From NCBI RefSeq assembly GCF_900187395.1, contig NZ_FYEZ01000003.1:266358-330357 (forward strand): a DNA stretch of 64,000 bases, in the 5' to 3' direction. The notes under the pieces are model-generated. The model had not been told where the DNA came from. It ran no database searches and saw only the letters and a list, made by a program, of their open reading frames with translations. This DNA comes from Kytococcus aerolatus. GTDB lineage: Bacteria; Actinomycetota; Actinomycetes; Actinomycetales; Dermatophilaceae. A program made the translations under genes and the position numbers. Shown piece after piece: positions 24,961-34,032 of this stretch (position 1 is its first letter; each line of letters starts with the position of its first letter).

Positions 24961-25776
24961 TCACTCCCACCAGGGAGCGCTCACCATGCCCGGCGCGCGG
25001 CCCGGCTCGGCGTAGTGCTCGTGCCCGAGCCAGGCGCCGAACGCCTCCTCGGGGAGGGCCAGCATCATCCCCACGTCGCTGACCTGGCTGGCGTGGCACT
25101 CCAGGGCGCGGCGCTTCACGTCGAGGACCGGGCGCACGTCGACGTGCCAGTGCAGCTCGGCCTCCGGGGTGCCCAGCGGGTTGCCGTCGTCCATCGGGGC
25201 GTCGGGGTCCATGCCAGGCATGCCGGCGGCCCGGGCCTCCTCGAAGGCACGGCGCACGGCGTCGCGGTTCATGCTGGCCTCCAGCAGGCGCGGACGACGG
25301 GCGGCGAGCTCGACCGCGGCGTGGGCGACCCGGTGGGCCTTGATGTGGTCGGGGTGGCCGTAGCCGCCGTGCCAGTCGTAGGTGACCAGCACGTCGGCCC
25401 CCTCGGCGTCGAGGACCCCCGCCAGGGCGCGGGCGGCCTCGAGGGTGTCGGCGCCGTGGAAGGAGGTCTCCGCACCGTTCTGCTCCCAGCCGGTCATGCC
25501 GGAGTCGGCGTAGCCCAGCCAGTGCACGGCCTGCGTGCCAGTCACCCGGGCGGAGGCCTCGGCCTCGGAGCGGCGGCGGTCGACGAGCGTCTCCCCCGGC
25601 GCGAGGTCGTCCGGGCAGAAGCCGTGGTCGCCGTTGGTGGCGTACACGACGACCACCCGGTGACCGGCGTCGGCGAGCATCCGCATGGTGCCGGCGGTCT
25701 GCGAGGCCTCGTCGTCCGGGTGGGCGTGCAGGAAGACGACGGTCAGCGGCGCGGAGGTGGGTGTCACGTCCCGCAT
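24961..25776 (-). CDS. PIG-L (LmbE) family deacetylase, Mca/MshB-like
   Basis: The 271-residue zinc hydrolase has the LmbE signature HAHPDDEASQ near residue 18 and the second zinc motif GGYGHPDHIKAH near 137. In actinobacteria this family includes MshB and Mca, which act on mycothiol precursors and mycothiol conjugates. The length is near that of Mca/MshB; I cannot assign one firmly. I chose the ATG at 25776; a GTG three codons later is also possible. It is a single gene downstream of a repeat-bearing spacer. Confidence 0.82.
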   Translation of the reverse strand: MRDVTPTSAPLTVVFLHAHPDDEASQTAGTMRMLADAGHRVVVVYATNGDHGFCPDDLAPGETLVDRRRSEAEASARVTGTQAVHWLGYADSGMTGWEQNGAETSFHGADTLEAARALAGVLDAEGADVLVTYDWHGGYGHPDHIKAHRVAHAAVELAARRPRLLEASMNRDAVRRAFEEARAAGMPGMDPDAPMDDGNPLGTPEAELHWHVDVRPVLDVKRRALECHASQVSDVGMMLALPEEAFGAWLGHEHYAEPGRAPGMVSAPWWE

Positions 25777-25810
25777 TGTCTCACTGCCGGGGTGCCTGGC
25801 GCCCCACCTC

Positions 25811-25906
25811 CTTGGCAATTTGCGCACCTGACACCCCCCGTCTTGACGCGACACGCCGAGGAAACCGGCGAACCGCAGTGCTCAGGTGCCCAAATTGGCG
25901 GAGGGC
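25811..25906. repeat. AATTTGGGCAC-type repeat pair, family P2 copy 2
   Basis: GGCAATTTGCGCACCTGACA (25813) and the inverted module at about 25886-25906 (GTGCCCAAATTGGC) flank CGCGACACGCCG. The flanking modules are inverted here, while at 21684-21775 they are direct, although the middle word and one module keep the same relation. It lies between the start of the deacetylase and the end of the ABC gene. Confidence 0.6.
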
Positions 25907-25933
25907 GCGGGGCGGGAGGGCGCGGGTGGGCAG

Positions 25934-26581
25934 TCACTGCGGCGCGGTCGGGCGCACCTCCACGCACTGGTCGGCCGCCCGCATGAGGCTCTCGTCGTGG
26001 GTGGCCACGACGACGGCCGCGCCGTCGGCTGCCCGCTCCTGCAGCAGGCCCGTCACAACCTCCCGGTTCCCCGCGTCCAGCGACGCCGTCGGCTCGTCCG
26101 CGAAGATGACATCCGCCCGCGCGTAGATGGCCCGGGCCAGGGCCAAGCGCTGCTTCTCCCCACCACTGAGGTGCGCGGCAGGTTCCTTCTCCCGCCCTTC
26201 GAGCCCCGTCGCGCTCAGCGCCGCGCGCATCCGGGAGAGGTCACCCGCGACCCGCCGCCCCCACCAGGACATCGCCACGGTCACGTTGAAGCCCACCGTC
26301 TCCTCATCCATCACCCCGCTGTCCTGCAGGATGAAGGCCGCCCGCTCCGCCCAGAAGCGCCGACGCTGGCGGGGGCTCCAGCTGCTCGTGTCCTGACCGT
26401 CGACGAGGACGACACCCGAGGCAGGGGTGAGCAGCAGCCCCATGGCGTGCAGGGCCGTCGTCTTGCCCGAGCCGCTGGGGCCCACCAGCGCCGTCACCTC
26501 ACCCGGCCGGGCCAGGGCGTCCAACGGCTCGAAGGGGCGACGCCCCGAGACGTCCACCGTCAGCTGTCGCGCTTCGATCAT
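25934..26581 (-). CDS. ABC transporter ATP-binding protein, bacteriocin-export (LolD/MacB) type
   Basis: The 215-residue ATPase has Walker A GPSGSGKTT near residue 34, the signature LSGGEKQRLALARAI and Walker B VIFADEPTASLD, then the H-loop VVATHDESLM. Its size and the large FtsX-like partner fit the ABC subfamily linked with lactococcin-972-type bacteriocins. The ATG at 26581 has GAGGTGA upstream and follows the permease stop by 13 bases, so the two are one operon. No substrate peptide gene is visible nearby. Confidence 0.87.
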   Translation of the reverse strand: MIEARQLTVDVSGRRPFEPLDALARPGEVTALVGPSGSGKTTALHAMGLLLTPASGVVLVDGQDTSSWSPRQRRRFWAERAAFILQDSGVMDEETVGFNVTVAMSWWGRRVAGDLSRMRAALSATGLEGREKEPAAHLSGGEKQRLALARAIYARADVIFADEPTASLDAGNREVVTGLLQERAADGAAVVVATHDESLMRAADQCVEVRPTAPQ

Positions 26582-26594
26582 CAACTCACCTCGT

Positions 26595-28514
26595 TCAGAC
26601 GGCGCGCTGCAGGGAGCGCGAGAAGACCCAGGCCACGGCCCGGTGGTGCACCAGGGGCAGGAGGGCGGCACAGACTGCGCCGGCGATGACGGGGACCAGC
26701 CAGGCCTCACGATTGAGGAGGACGGCCACGCCGATCACGCCGGCTGTCACCACCCACCCGGGCAGCGAGCGCGCCAGAGCGATCGCCCACGGGGAGCGGC
26801 CGCGCACCTGGAGCACATGATCACGGCGGGCCGCCAGCAGGGCCGCGATCACCGCGGACAGCGCGCTGGAGATCAGCAGCGCCGCGCCCAGTGCCGCCAC
26901 CGCGGCCAGGTTCAGGACCACCAGGTAGCGGCTCATCTCCGCCCGCAGGATGCCGTCCTCGGCCACTCGGATGACCTGGACCCCGGCGGGGAGCCCAGCA
27001 TCCCTCAGCCGCTGGCCGGTGGTGTCGACATCGTGGAAGAGGAGGTTGCCGCTGGAGGCCACGGAGATGAGGAAGTTCGCGTTGTAGGTCTCGCTGACCG
27101 GGCCGGCTTCGAGGCTGACCACCCGGTCGGGGTGCTCGAGGTCACCGCTCCCGGCCTCGAGGACGGGCACACCGCCGGAGGGGGAGGTCACCGCGAATCG
27201 ACCAGTCGCCTCCCCCGGCGGGACCGCCCCGTCGGTCCAGAGGTCGAGATCGGGCTCGAGACGTCGCTCGACGGACGCCGGGATCCCCGCCTCCTCGGAC
27301 CACGCCGCGGACGGGTCGTTCGCCCGGACGAGATCACGCCAGCGGTCGTTCGCGAGCTCCACACGGCTGTGCTCGTCCAGGCCGTACTCCTCACCCGGCA
27401 GGGCGTACGACATGGCCGCCTCTCCGTCGGCTTCCGCGTCAGCCACCACCCGCCCGAAGGCAGGCATGGCGTCCTGGAAGTCCCCCTCGCCCCCGACCGC
27501 GAAACGGACCCGCACCTCGTCCTCCAGTTGGTACCAGAAGGCCTGCTGATCGGCAGCGGACTCCGCGTGGCGCAGGGTGGTGACCGCGCCGGGCAGGGTC
27601 AGCATCACGAGCACGAGCGAGGACGCCATGAGGAGGGTGGCCGGACGGCGCAGCAGGGCCAGCGGGTGCTCTCGGCGCGCGATGCGGCCGGGGTCCGGGC
27701 GAGTGAGGCCTGCGGTCAGCGCGGCCGCCACCGCCATCGCCACCATCACCACACCCCAGAAGACGCAGGCCATCCCCACCGCGTAGGGGGCGAACTGGGC
27801 TCCCTTCGTCACGGCGACGACCACACCCAGCAGCACGATCGCCAGGGCTCCGGGCAGGACGCTCCACAGGGCCAGGCGTGCGAGGTCCTCCCGGTTCACA
27901 CGAGCGGTGGAGGCCCCTGCCAGCACTCGCAGCCCACGCCCCCGGGAGCGCACCGCGAACCACAGGAGCACCACGGCCGCGGCCAGCAGGGAGAGAGCCA
28001 CGCAGACCGTGAGGAAGGTGGGCTGGCGCCACAGGTACTGGAGGTTCTGAGCCACGGTGTCGTCGGACCAGACCACGTGGATTCCCCGGGACTGCGCCCA
28101 GGCAAGCACCTCGGCCCGGGCGTCGCCGTTCTGCACGAGGTACTCACCGCCGGACGGGCTGTTGGCCAGGTGGTTCGGGCCAGCGACCCGGCCGTCGGGC
28201 TGGCTCCCGAAGGTCGGGACGGCGTCGAGCGGGAGGTCGCCGTTCAGCGGGACGAACACCTGCGCCCCACGCTCGCCCTCGGGGTCCGGGAGGACGCGGA
28301 CGAGCCCCCAGCCCCCTGCCGCATCCGCCTCGGTCACCTGGCGAACTTGGTCCTTCTCGGCGATCTGAGACTGGGCGAAGTCCAGTCGCACCCGGTCGGA
28401 GGCACCCACGGCCACCGGGAAGGTGCGGTCGTGCAGATCGGTCACCATCCAGGCCATCAGGCAGGCCAAGATCGCGACGAGAACCCCCGCCACCGCCGTC
28501 ACCACTCGGTACAT
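26595..28514 (-). CDS. Bacteriocin-associated FtsX-like membrane protein
   Basis: The 639-residue protein has an N-terminal transmembrane helix (residues 4-25), a large extracellular region, three helices around 190-330, another extracellular region of about 250 residues, and a final set of helices after about residue 540. This repeated MacB/FtsX layout with long periplasm-facing loops matches the integral membrane partner of the lactococcin-972-group transporters. The start at 28514 (MYRVVTAVAG) has GGGGGCAGGG upstream. It shares an operon with the ABC gene after it. Immunity or peptide export is inferred from family resemblance only. Confidence 0.75.
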   Translation of the reverse strand: MYRVVTAVAGVLVAILACLMAWMVTDLHDRTFPVAVGASDRVRLDFAQSQIAEKDQVRQVTEADAAGGWGLVRVLPDPEGERGAQVFVPLNGDLPLDAVPTFGSQPDGRVAGPNHLANSPSGGEYLVQNGDARAEVLAWAQSRGIHVVWSDDTVAQNLQYLWRQPTFLTVCVALSLLAAAVVLLWFAVRSRGRGLRVLAGASTARVNREDLARLALWSVLPGALAIVLLGVVVAVTKGAQFAPYAVGMACVFWGVVMVAMAVAAALTAGLTRPDPGRIARREHPLALLRRPATLLMASSLVLVMLTLPGAVTTLRHAESAADQQAFWYQLEDEVRVRFAVGGEGDFQDAMPAFGRVVADAEADGEAAMSYALPGEEYGLDEHSRVELANDRWRDLVRANDPSAAWSEEAGIPASVERRLEPDLDLWTDGAVPPGEATGRFAVTSPSGGVPVLEAGSGDLEHPDRVVSLEAGPVSETYNANFLISVASSGNLLFHDVDTTGQRLRDAGLPAGVQVIRVAEDGILRAEMSRYLVVLNLAAVAALGAALLISSALSAVIAALLAARRDHVLQVRGRSPWAIALARSLPGWVVTAGVIGVAVLLNREAWLVPVIAGAVCAALLPLVHHRAVAWVFSRSLQRAV

Positions 28515-28650
28515 GAATCCCTGCCCCCTCTCTCCCCACCCCAACGCCACCTTGGCTCGCCACAGGATGCCCCAACCGGGCAGGCAGCCGTCCCCGCCAC
28601 ACCGATGCACCAGCACCCTCTCCGCAGTCCTCCCCGGGCACCGCCCGGCG

Positions 28651-28713
28651 CATCTGTGCGGCGCAGATGTTTGTCGCCGGGCCCGTCCTGCAACCATCTG
28701 CGCCGCATGGATG
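28651..28713. repeat. 63-bp hairpin element, family P3 copy 1
   Basis: The arms CATCTGTGCGGCGCAGATG (28651) and CATCTGCGCCGCATGGATG (28695) pair at 17 of 19 positions around a 25-base loop. An element of identical length and spacing lies at 31484-31546 on the other side of the ABC-2 exporter genes. This copy is 77 bases before the exporter's first codon. Confidence 0.7.
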
Positions 28714-28790
28714 CCACCCCCACGGGAAGCAGCCGCGCCCCCGCCCGCGCACCCCTACCGTCCGGGCCGGCGGGGTGCGACCATGCCCCG

Positions 28791-29735
28791 GTGACCTCCG
28801 CCTCGCCCGACGCCGCCCCGATCATCGCCGCCCGGGGCCTGACCAAAACCTACGGCGACTTCACCGCCGTCGACAGCATCGACTTCGAGGTCGCCCCCGG
28901 CGAGTCCTTCGGCCTGCTGGGCCCCAACGGCGCGGGCAAGTCCACCACCATGCGGATGATCGGCGGCACCCTCAACCGCACCGCCGGCTCGATGCTGGTC
29001 ACCGGCCTGGACCCCGACACCCACGGCCCGGAGGTGCGCGCCTCGCTCGGCGTCGTGCCGCAGCAGGACAATCTCGACACCGAGCTCTCGGTGCGCGACA
29101 ACCTGATGGTCTACGGCCGCTACTTCGGCCTGCCGCGCCCCTACCTGCGCGAGAAGGCCGACGAGCTCATCGAGTTCGCCCAGCTCACCGAGAAGGCCCG
29201 GAGCAAGGTCAACGACCTCTCCGGCGGCATGAAGCGGCGCCTCACCATCGCCCGGTCGCTCGTCAACGAGCCGAGGGTGCTGCTCCTCGACGAGCCCACC
29301 ACCGGCCTGGACCCGCAGGCCCGCCACGTCCTGTGGGACCGGCTCTTCCGCCTCAAGGAGGTCGGCGTGACCCTCGTGGTCACGACGCACTTCATGGACG
29401 AGGCCGAGCAGCTCTGCGACCGCCTCATCGTGGTGGACCACGGCTCCATCCGCGCCGAGGGCTCCCCGCGCGAGCTGATCCGCACCTACTCCACCCGCGA
29501 GGTGCTCGAGCTGCGCTTCGGGGCCGACCGCAACGCGGCGGCCGTGCCGCGCCTGGAGGGCATCGGCGAGCGCACCGAGGTGCTCCCCGACCGGGTGCTC
29601 CTCTACGCCGACGACGCCGAGGCCGCCCTGGAGGCCGTGACCTCCCGCGGGCTGGAGCCGATCACCTCGCTGGTGCGCAGGTCCTCGCTGGAGGACGTCT
29701 TCCTCCACCTCACGGGACGGTCGCTCATTGACTGA
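28791..29735 (+). CDS. ABC-2 exporter ATP-binding protein (DrrA/NodI type)
   Basis: The 314-residue ATPase powers an ABC-2 exporter. It has Walker A GPNGAGKST near residue 49, signature LSGGMKRRLTIARSL, Walker B LLLDEPTTGLD and H-loop VVTTHFMDEAE, then a C-terminal domain of about 80 residues as in DrrA/NodI proteins. The GTG at 28791 fits the start of the conserved region; the in-frame codons far upstream are non-coding. Its stop overlaps the first permease start. Together with the two permeases it forms a complete exporter; the substrate (drug, lipid or polysaccharide) is unknown. Confidence 0.9.
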   Translation: MTSASPDAAPIIAARGLTKTYGDFTAVDSIDFEVAPGESFGLLGPNGAGKSTTMRMIGGTLNRTAGSMLVTGLDPDTHGPEVRASLGVVPQQDNLDTELSVRDNLMVYGRYFGLPRPYLREKADELIEFAQLTEKARSKVNDLSGGMKRRLTIARSLVNEPRVLLLDEPTTGLDPQARHVLWDRLFRLKEVGVTLVVTTHFMDEAEQLCDRLIVVDHGSIRAEGSPRELIRTYSTREVLELRFGADRNAAAVPRLEGIGERTEVLPDRVLLYADDAEAALEAVTSRGLEPITSLVRRSSLEDVFLHLTGRSLID

Positions 29736-30639
29736 CGCCGCCCACCACACCGCCATCGGCAGCACCACCGACCCGACGCCCGGCACCAACGACCTGACCC
29801 ACCTGCGCCGCCTGGCCTCCTCCGGCCGCGTGCCGCCGCCGGAGGAGATGGCGCGCCGGGCCCGCCGCTGGGGCTGGTGGTACTACGTCGAGTACTGGAC
29901 GGTCACCGCCAAGGCGTGGGTGGCCTCGATCCTCGTCTACGCCATCGCCGAGCCGCTGCTCTACCTCGTGGCGATGGGGGTGGGCCTGGGTGCACTGGTC
30001 GACTCCGGCAGCGGCGGTGCCGACGGGGTTCCCTACCTGGTCTTCGTGGCCCCCGCCCTGCTGGTCTCCACGGTGGTGATGTCCTCGGCCGGGGAGTTCA
30101 CCTACCCGGTGATGGCCGGCTTCGAGTGGGACCGGCTCTACCACGGCCCGGCGGCCACCCCGACCTCCCCGGCCCAGCTGGCGGCGGGGCAGTTCCTCGG
30201 CGTCATGCTGCGCTTCGTGGTGCAGGCCGGCATCTTCCTGGCGATCATGGCCGTCTTCGGGGCGCTGCGCTCGCCCTGGGCGTGGCTCTGCGTGCCGATC
30301 GCCGTGCTGGCCGCCGGGGCCTTCGGCGCCCCGCTGCAGGCCTACGCCGCCTCGCTGGACTCCGAGGGGCAGGAGTTCACCTTCGTGCAGCGCTTCGTCG
30401 TCATGCCGATGTTCCTCTTCGCCGGCACCTTCTTCCCGCTCACCGAGATGCCCGTGCTCCTGCGACCGATCGGATGGGTCTCCCCCATCTGGCACGGCAC
30501 CGAGCTGGCCCGCTGGGCGGCCTACGGGGCGGACCTGCCGGTCTGGCGGGCGGTCCTGCACGTCGGCTTCCTCACCGCGCTCACCCTCGGCGGGCTGCTG
30601 GCGGCCCGCCACCTCTACACCCGGAGGCTCGGCTCATGA
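29728..30639 (+). CDS. ABC-2 type permease, first of two
   Basis: The 303-residue membrane protein has an N-terminal cytoplasmic part of about 65 residues and six predicted helices, with the ABC-2 motif region EFTYPVMAGFEWDRLYHG and FFPLTEMPVLLRPIGWVSPI. It resembles NodJ/DrrB-type permeases. The start is TTG at 29728, overlapping the ATPase stop by 8 bases; the rare start suggests coupled, limited translation. Its stop overlaps the second permease start as ATGA. The two permeases are related and probably form a heterodimer. Confidence 0.87.
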   Translation: MTDAAHHTAIGSTTDPTPGTNDLTHLRRLASSGRVPPPEEMARRARRWGWWYYVEYWTVTAKAWVASILVYAIAEPLLYLVAMGVGLGALVDSGSGGADGVPYLVFVAPALLVSTVVMSSAGEFTYPVMAGFEWDRLYHGPAATPTSPAQLAAGQFLGVMLRFVVQAGIFLAIMAVFGALRSPWAWLCVPIAVLAAGAFGAPLQAYAASLDSEGQEFTFVQRFVVMPMFLFAGTFFPLTEMPVLLRPIGWVSPIWHGTELARWAAYGADLPVWRAVLHVGFLTALTLGGLLAARHLYTRRLGS

Positions 30640-31436
30640 GCGCCCGGACCCGCCCGCTGGCCGGCCTGTACGGCGGCAACGTGCGCGCAGTGCTGGAGCG
30701 CGGGCTGAAGGTGATGGCCCGGCAGAACTGGCTGGTGCTCGTCTCCGGCTTCCTCGAGCCGGTGCTCTACCTGCTGGCCATGGGGTGGGGCCTGGGCGGA
30801 CTGGTCGGCCAGGTGGAGGGCCCCGGCGGTCGTGCGGTGGAGTACGCCGCCTTCATCGCTCCGGCCCTGCTGGCCACCTCGGCGATGAACGGCGCGATCT
30901 ACGACACCACCTGGAACGTCTTCTTCAAGCTGCGCTTCGCCCGGCTCTACCAGGGGATGCTGCAGACCTCGCTGGGGCCGCTCGACGTGGCCGCCGGGGA
31001 GATCCTGCTGGCGCTCGTCCGCGGTCTGCTCTACGCGCTGGGCTTCATGGCCGTCATGGCGCTCATGGGGCTGCTCACCTCCTGGTGGGCGCTGGCGATG
31101 GTGCCGGTGGCCCTCCTCATCGCGCTCGGTTTCGCGGCCCTGGGGATGGCGGTGACCAGCTACCTGCACTCCTTCCAACAGATGGACCTGATCCAGCTGG
31201 TGCTGCTGCCGATGTTCCTCTTCAGCGCCACGCTCTTCCCGGTGGAGGTCTTCCCCACCGGGGTCCAGTGGCTGGTCAAGGCGCTGCCGCTGTGGCACGG
31301 CGTGGAGCTCATGCGGCACCTGGCCGTCGGGCACCTCACCTGGGCCTCGGCCGGGCACGCGGCCTACTTCGTGGTGATGTCGGTGGTCGGCATCACCTGG
31401 GCGGCGCTGCGGCTGCGCAGGCTCTTCCTGCGCTGA
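30636..31436 (+). CDS. ABC-2 type permease, second of two
   Basis: The 266-residue protein has six predicted helices and the same family motifs as its upstream partner, including IYDTTWNVFFKLRFARLYQG and LFPVEVFPTGVQWLVKALPL. The N-terminal extension of the first permease is missing. GGAGG lies 9 bases before the ATG. It closes the three-gene exporter, and a 63-bp hairpin element follows 47 bases after the stop. Confidence 0.87.
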   Translation: MSARTRPLAGLYGGNVRAVLERGLKVMARQNWLVLVSGFLEPVLYLLAMGWGLGGLVGQVEGPGGRAVEYAAFIAPALLATSAMNGAIYDTTWNVFFKLRFARLYQGMLQTSLGPLDVAAGEILLALVRGLLYALGFMAVMALMGLLTSWWALAMVPVALLIALGFAALGMAVTSYLHSFQQMDLIQLVLLPMFLFSATLFPVEVFPTGVQWLVKALPLWHGVELMRHLAVGHLTWASAGHAAYFVVMSVVGITWAALRLRRLFLR

Positions 31437-31483
31437 GCCGCGTCCCGCGCGCCCCTGCCTCCCCGCTGTGGACACCCGTGGGC

Positions 31484-31546
31484 CATCTATGCGGCGCACA
31501 TGGTCGTCAGGCGGGCGGAGCAGCAGCCCTCTGCGCCGCATCGCTG
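31484..31546. repeat. 63-bp hairpin element, family P3 copy 2
   Basis: The arms start at 31484 (CATCTATGCGGCGCACATG) and 31528 (CCTCTGCGCCGCATCGCTG). Arm spacing and orientation are the same as in the copy at 28651, with shared words TGCGGCGCA and CTGCGCCGCAT, but pairing is weaker. It lies between the exporter and the helicase gene. Confidence 0.65.
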
Positions 31547-31607
31547 AGGCACCCTCCGATGCGGGCACACCAGCACGTCTGCCCCCGCCCGGGGGGACAA
31601 TGGCCCG

Positions 31608-33992
31608 ATGCAGCCCGGCCCCGACACCGCACCCCGCCACGGGTCCGGCGCCGTGCCCACGCCCGCCGACTGGCTCACGCTGCTCACCGCCGGTGGGCAG
31701 GCCGACCGGCTCGTCCACCACCGCACCACCCCCGCCCGCGCGGCCGTCACTGCGCCCCTCCCGGAGTGGCTCAACCCGCAGGTGGCCGCCGCCCTGACCG
31801 GTGCCGGCATCGACCAGCTGTGGTCCCACCAGGCGGAGCTCGCCGAGCACGCCCACGCCGGGCGGCACGCCGTGATCGCCAGCGGCACCGCCTCGGGCAA
31901 GTCGCTGGCCTACCTGCTGCCGGTGCTCTCGGCGCTGGCCGACGGGTCGCACCACGTCACCGGCCGCGGCGCGACCGCGCTGTACCTCTCGCCCACCAAG
32001 GCCCTGGCGCAGGACCAGCTGACCGCCGTCGAGCGCTGGGCCGTCCCCGGGGTGCGCCCCACGGTCGTCGACGGCGACACCCCGCCCGAGGAGCGCCGCT
32101 GGGCCCGGCAGCACGCCACCTACGTGCTCACCAACCCCGACCTGGTGCACCACTCCCTCCTGCCCGGCCATGAGCACTGGCGAGCCTTCCTCCGCCGGTT
32201 GCGCTACGTGGTGGTCGACGAGTGCCACACCCACCGCGGCGTGCCCGGCGCCCACGTGGCCCTCGTGCTCCGACGGCTGCTGCGCATCGCCGCCCGCTAC
32301 GGCGCCGAGCCCACCGTGCTCCTCGCCTCGGCCACCGTCGCCGACCCGGCCGACCACGCCCGCCGCCTCCTCGATGCCCCGGTCGAGGCCGTGACGCAGG
32401 ACGGCTCGCCCCGCGCCCAGGTGACCTACGCCCTGTGGGACCCCCAGCCCGAGGCCACGACGGGTGGCGACGCGGACCCCGGTGGCGCGGGCCGGGGTGC
32501 CCCGGCCCGCCCCTCCACCCTCACCGAGGCCGCCCGCCTCAGTGCCCGCCTCATCGGCCGCGGCCACCAGGTGCTCACCTTCACCACCTCCCGGGTGGGC
32601 GCCGAGGTGGCCGCCCGCGCCGTGACCGACCAGCTCGAGGCCACCGGCTCCGCCCCCAGCGCGCTGCCGGTCGCGGCCTACCGCGGCGGCTACCTGCCCG
32701 AGGAGCGCCGCGATCTCGAGCGGCGGCTGCGCTCCGGGGAGCTGCGCGGGGTGGCGGCGACCACGGCCCTGGAGCTCGGCATCGACCTCTCGGGCCTCGA
32801 CGCGGTGGTGATGGCCGGCTGGCCCGGGCGGCGGGCGAGCTTCTGGCAGCGCGCCGGGCGGGCGGGTCGCTCCGGCCGGCCCGCCCTGGCAGTGCTGGTG
32901 GCCGGGGACAACCCACTCGACCAGTACCTCGTGGCGCACCCGGAGGCGATCTTCGACGCCGGGGTCGAGGCCACCATCGTGGACCCCACCAACCCCCGCG
33001 TGTTGGCCGAGCACCTGGCCTGCGCGGCGGCCGAGCTGCCCCTCACCGAGGCCGACGTGCTGTGGTTCGGCCCCACCACGCCCACCGTGCGCGACAGCCT
33101 GGTGCGCGCCGGACTGCTCCGGCAGCGGCCGACGGGCTGGTACTGGGCCAGCAGCGACCGCGCCCACGACCTGGTGGACCTGCGCGGCATGGGCGAGACC
33201 CTGCAGCTCGTCGAAGGACGCACCGGACGGGTGCTGGGCACCATCGACGCCTCCCGGGCCGACGCGACCGTCCACACCGGCGCGGTCTACCTGCACGCCG
33301 GGATCACCCACGTGGTCACCGAGCTCGACCTGGACGACGGCGTGGCCACCCTCGCGGTGGGTGACCCGGGCTGGATCACCCGGGCGGTCACCGAGGAGGC
33401 CTTCGACGTGCGCCGCGTCCACGACAGCGCCCCCGGGGGCGGCGCGGGGGCGGACTGGTTCGTCGGCGACGTCCTGGTGCGCACCCGGGTGGCGGCCTTC
33501 CGGCGGATGCTGCCCTCCGGGGAGGTGCTCGGCCAGCACCCGCTCGACCTGCCGGAGCGCTCGATGCCGACCCGCTCGGTGTGGTTCACCCTCACCCCGG
33601 AGGCACTCGCGGCAGCCGGGGTGGACGAGCTCGACCTGCCCGGGGCGCTGCACGCCGCGGAGCACGCCCTCATCGGGATGCTCGGCCTGGTGGCCACCTG
33701 CGACCGGTGGGACGTCGGCGGCGTGTCCACCCCGCTCCACCCGGACACGGGGCTGCCCACGGTGATGGTGCACGACGGCCACCCGGGTGGGGCCGGTTTC
33801 GCCGAGCGGGGCTTCGCCGCCCGCGCCACCTGGGTGCAGGCCACCCTGGAGGCGGTGGCCGCCTGCCCGTGCGCCGACGGCTGCCCGGGGTGCGTGCAGT
33901 CCCCCAAGTGCGGCAACGGCAACGAACCGCTCTCGAAGTGTGGCGCGCTCCACGTGCTGCGGATCCTCGTGGGGCAGGGGTCCGCACAGTAG
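31608..33992 (+). CDS. mrfA: DEAD/DEAH helicase of the MrfA/YprA type
   Basis: The 794-residue superfamily 2 helicase has motif I ASGTASGKSLAY near residue 88, motif II DECH, a C-terminal helicase core with the arginine-finger region QRAGRAGRSGRPALAV, and a cysteine cluster near the end (CPCADGCPGCVQSPKCGNG) that suggests zinc binding as in the DUF1998/MrfA domain. MrfA with its nuclease partner repairs mitomycin-type DNA damage in Bacillus; no MrfB-like gene is adjacent here. In actinobacteria this helicase sits beside the Tad locus, as it does here. It precedes a small membrane protein gene by 40 bases. Confidence 0.88.
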   Translation: MQPGPDTAPRHGSGAVPTPADWLTLLTAGGQADRLVHHRTTPARAAVTAPLPEWLNPQVAAALTGAGIDQLWSHQAELAEHAHAGRHAVIASGTASGKSLAYLLPVLSALADGSHHVTGRGATALYLSPTKALAQDQLTAVERWAVPGVRPTVVDGDTPPEERRWARQHATYVLTNPDLVHHSLLPGHEHWRAFLRRLRYVVVDECHTHRGVPGAHVALVLRRLLRIAARYGAEPTVLLASATVADPADHARRLLDAPVEAVTQDGSPRAQVTYALWDPQPEATTGGDADPGGAGRGAPARPSTLTEAARLSARLIGRGHQVLTFTTSRVGAEVAARAVTDQLEATGSAPSALPVAAYRGGYLPEERRDLERRLRSGELRGVAATTALELGIDLSGLDAVVMAGWPGRRASFWQRAGRAGRSGRPALAVLVAGDNPLDQYLVAHPEAIFDAGVEATIVDPTNPRVLAEHLACAAAELPLTEADVLWFGPTTPTVRDSLVRAGLLRQRPTGWYWASSDRAHDLVDLRGMGETLQLVEGRTGRVLGTIDASRADATVHTGAVYLHAGITHVVTELDLDDGVATLAVGDPGWITRAVTEEAFDVRRVHDSAPGGGAGADWFVGDVLVRTRVAAFRRMLPSGEVLGQHPLDLPERSMPTRSVWFTLTPEALAAAGVDELDLPGALHAAEHALIGMLGLVATCDRWDVGGVSTPLHPDTGLPTVMVHDGHPGGAGFAERGFAARATWVQATLEAVAACPCADGCPGCVQSPKCGNGNEPLSKCGALHVLRILVGQGSAQ

Positions 33993-34032
33993 CCTGAGGC
34001 CTGCTTGCACGTCCCCCAACAGAAGGCACCCC

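Noticed and set aside
26427..28790. Long plus-strand frame joined in frame to the ABC-2 ATPase
   Set aside because: It runs antisense to the FtsX-like gene and has no recognisable protein; the ATPase begins at 28791.
28515..28790. A bacteriocin prepeptide gene upstream of the FtsX-like gene
   Set aside because: Neither strand has a frame with a signal peptide and precursor-like sequence; the space holds the 63-bp hairpin.
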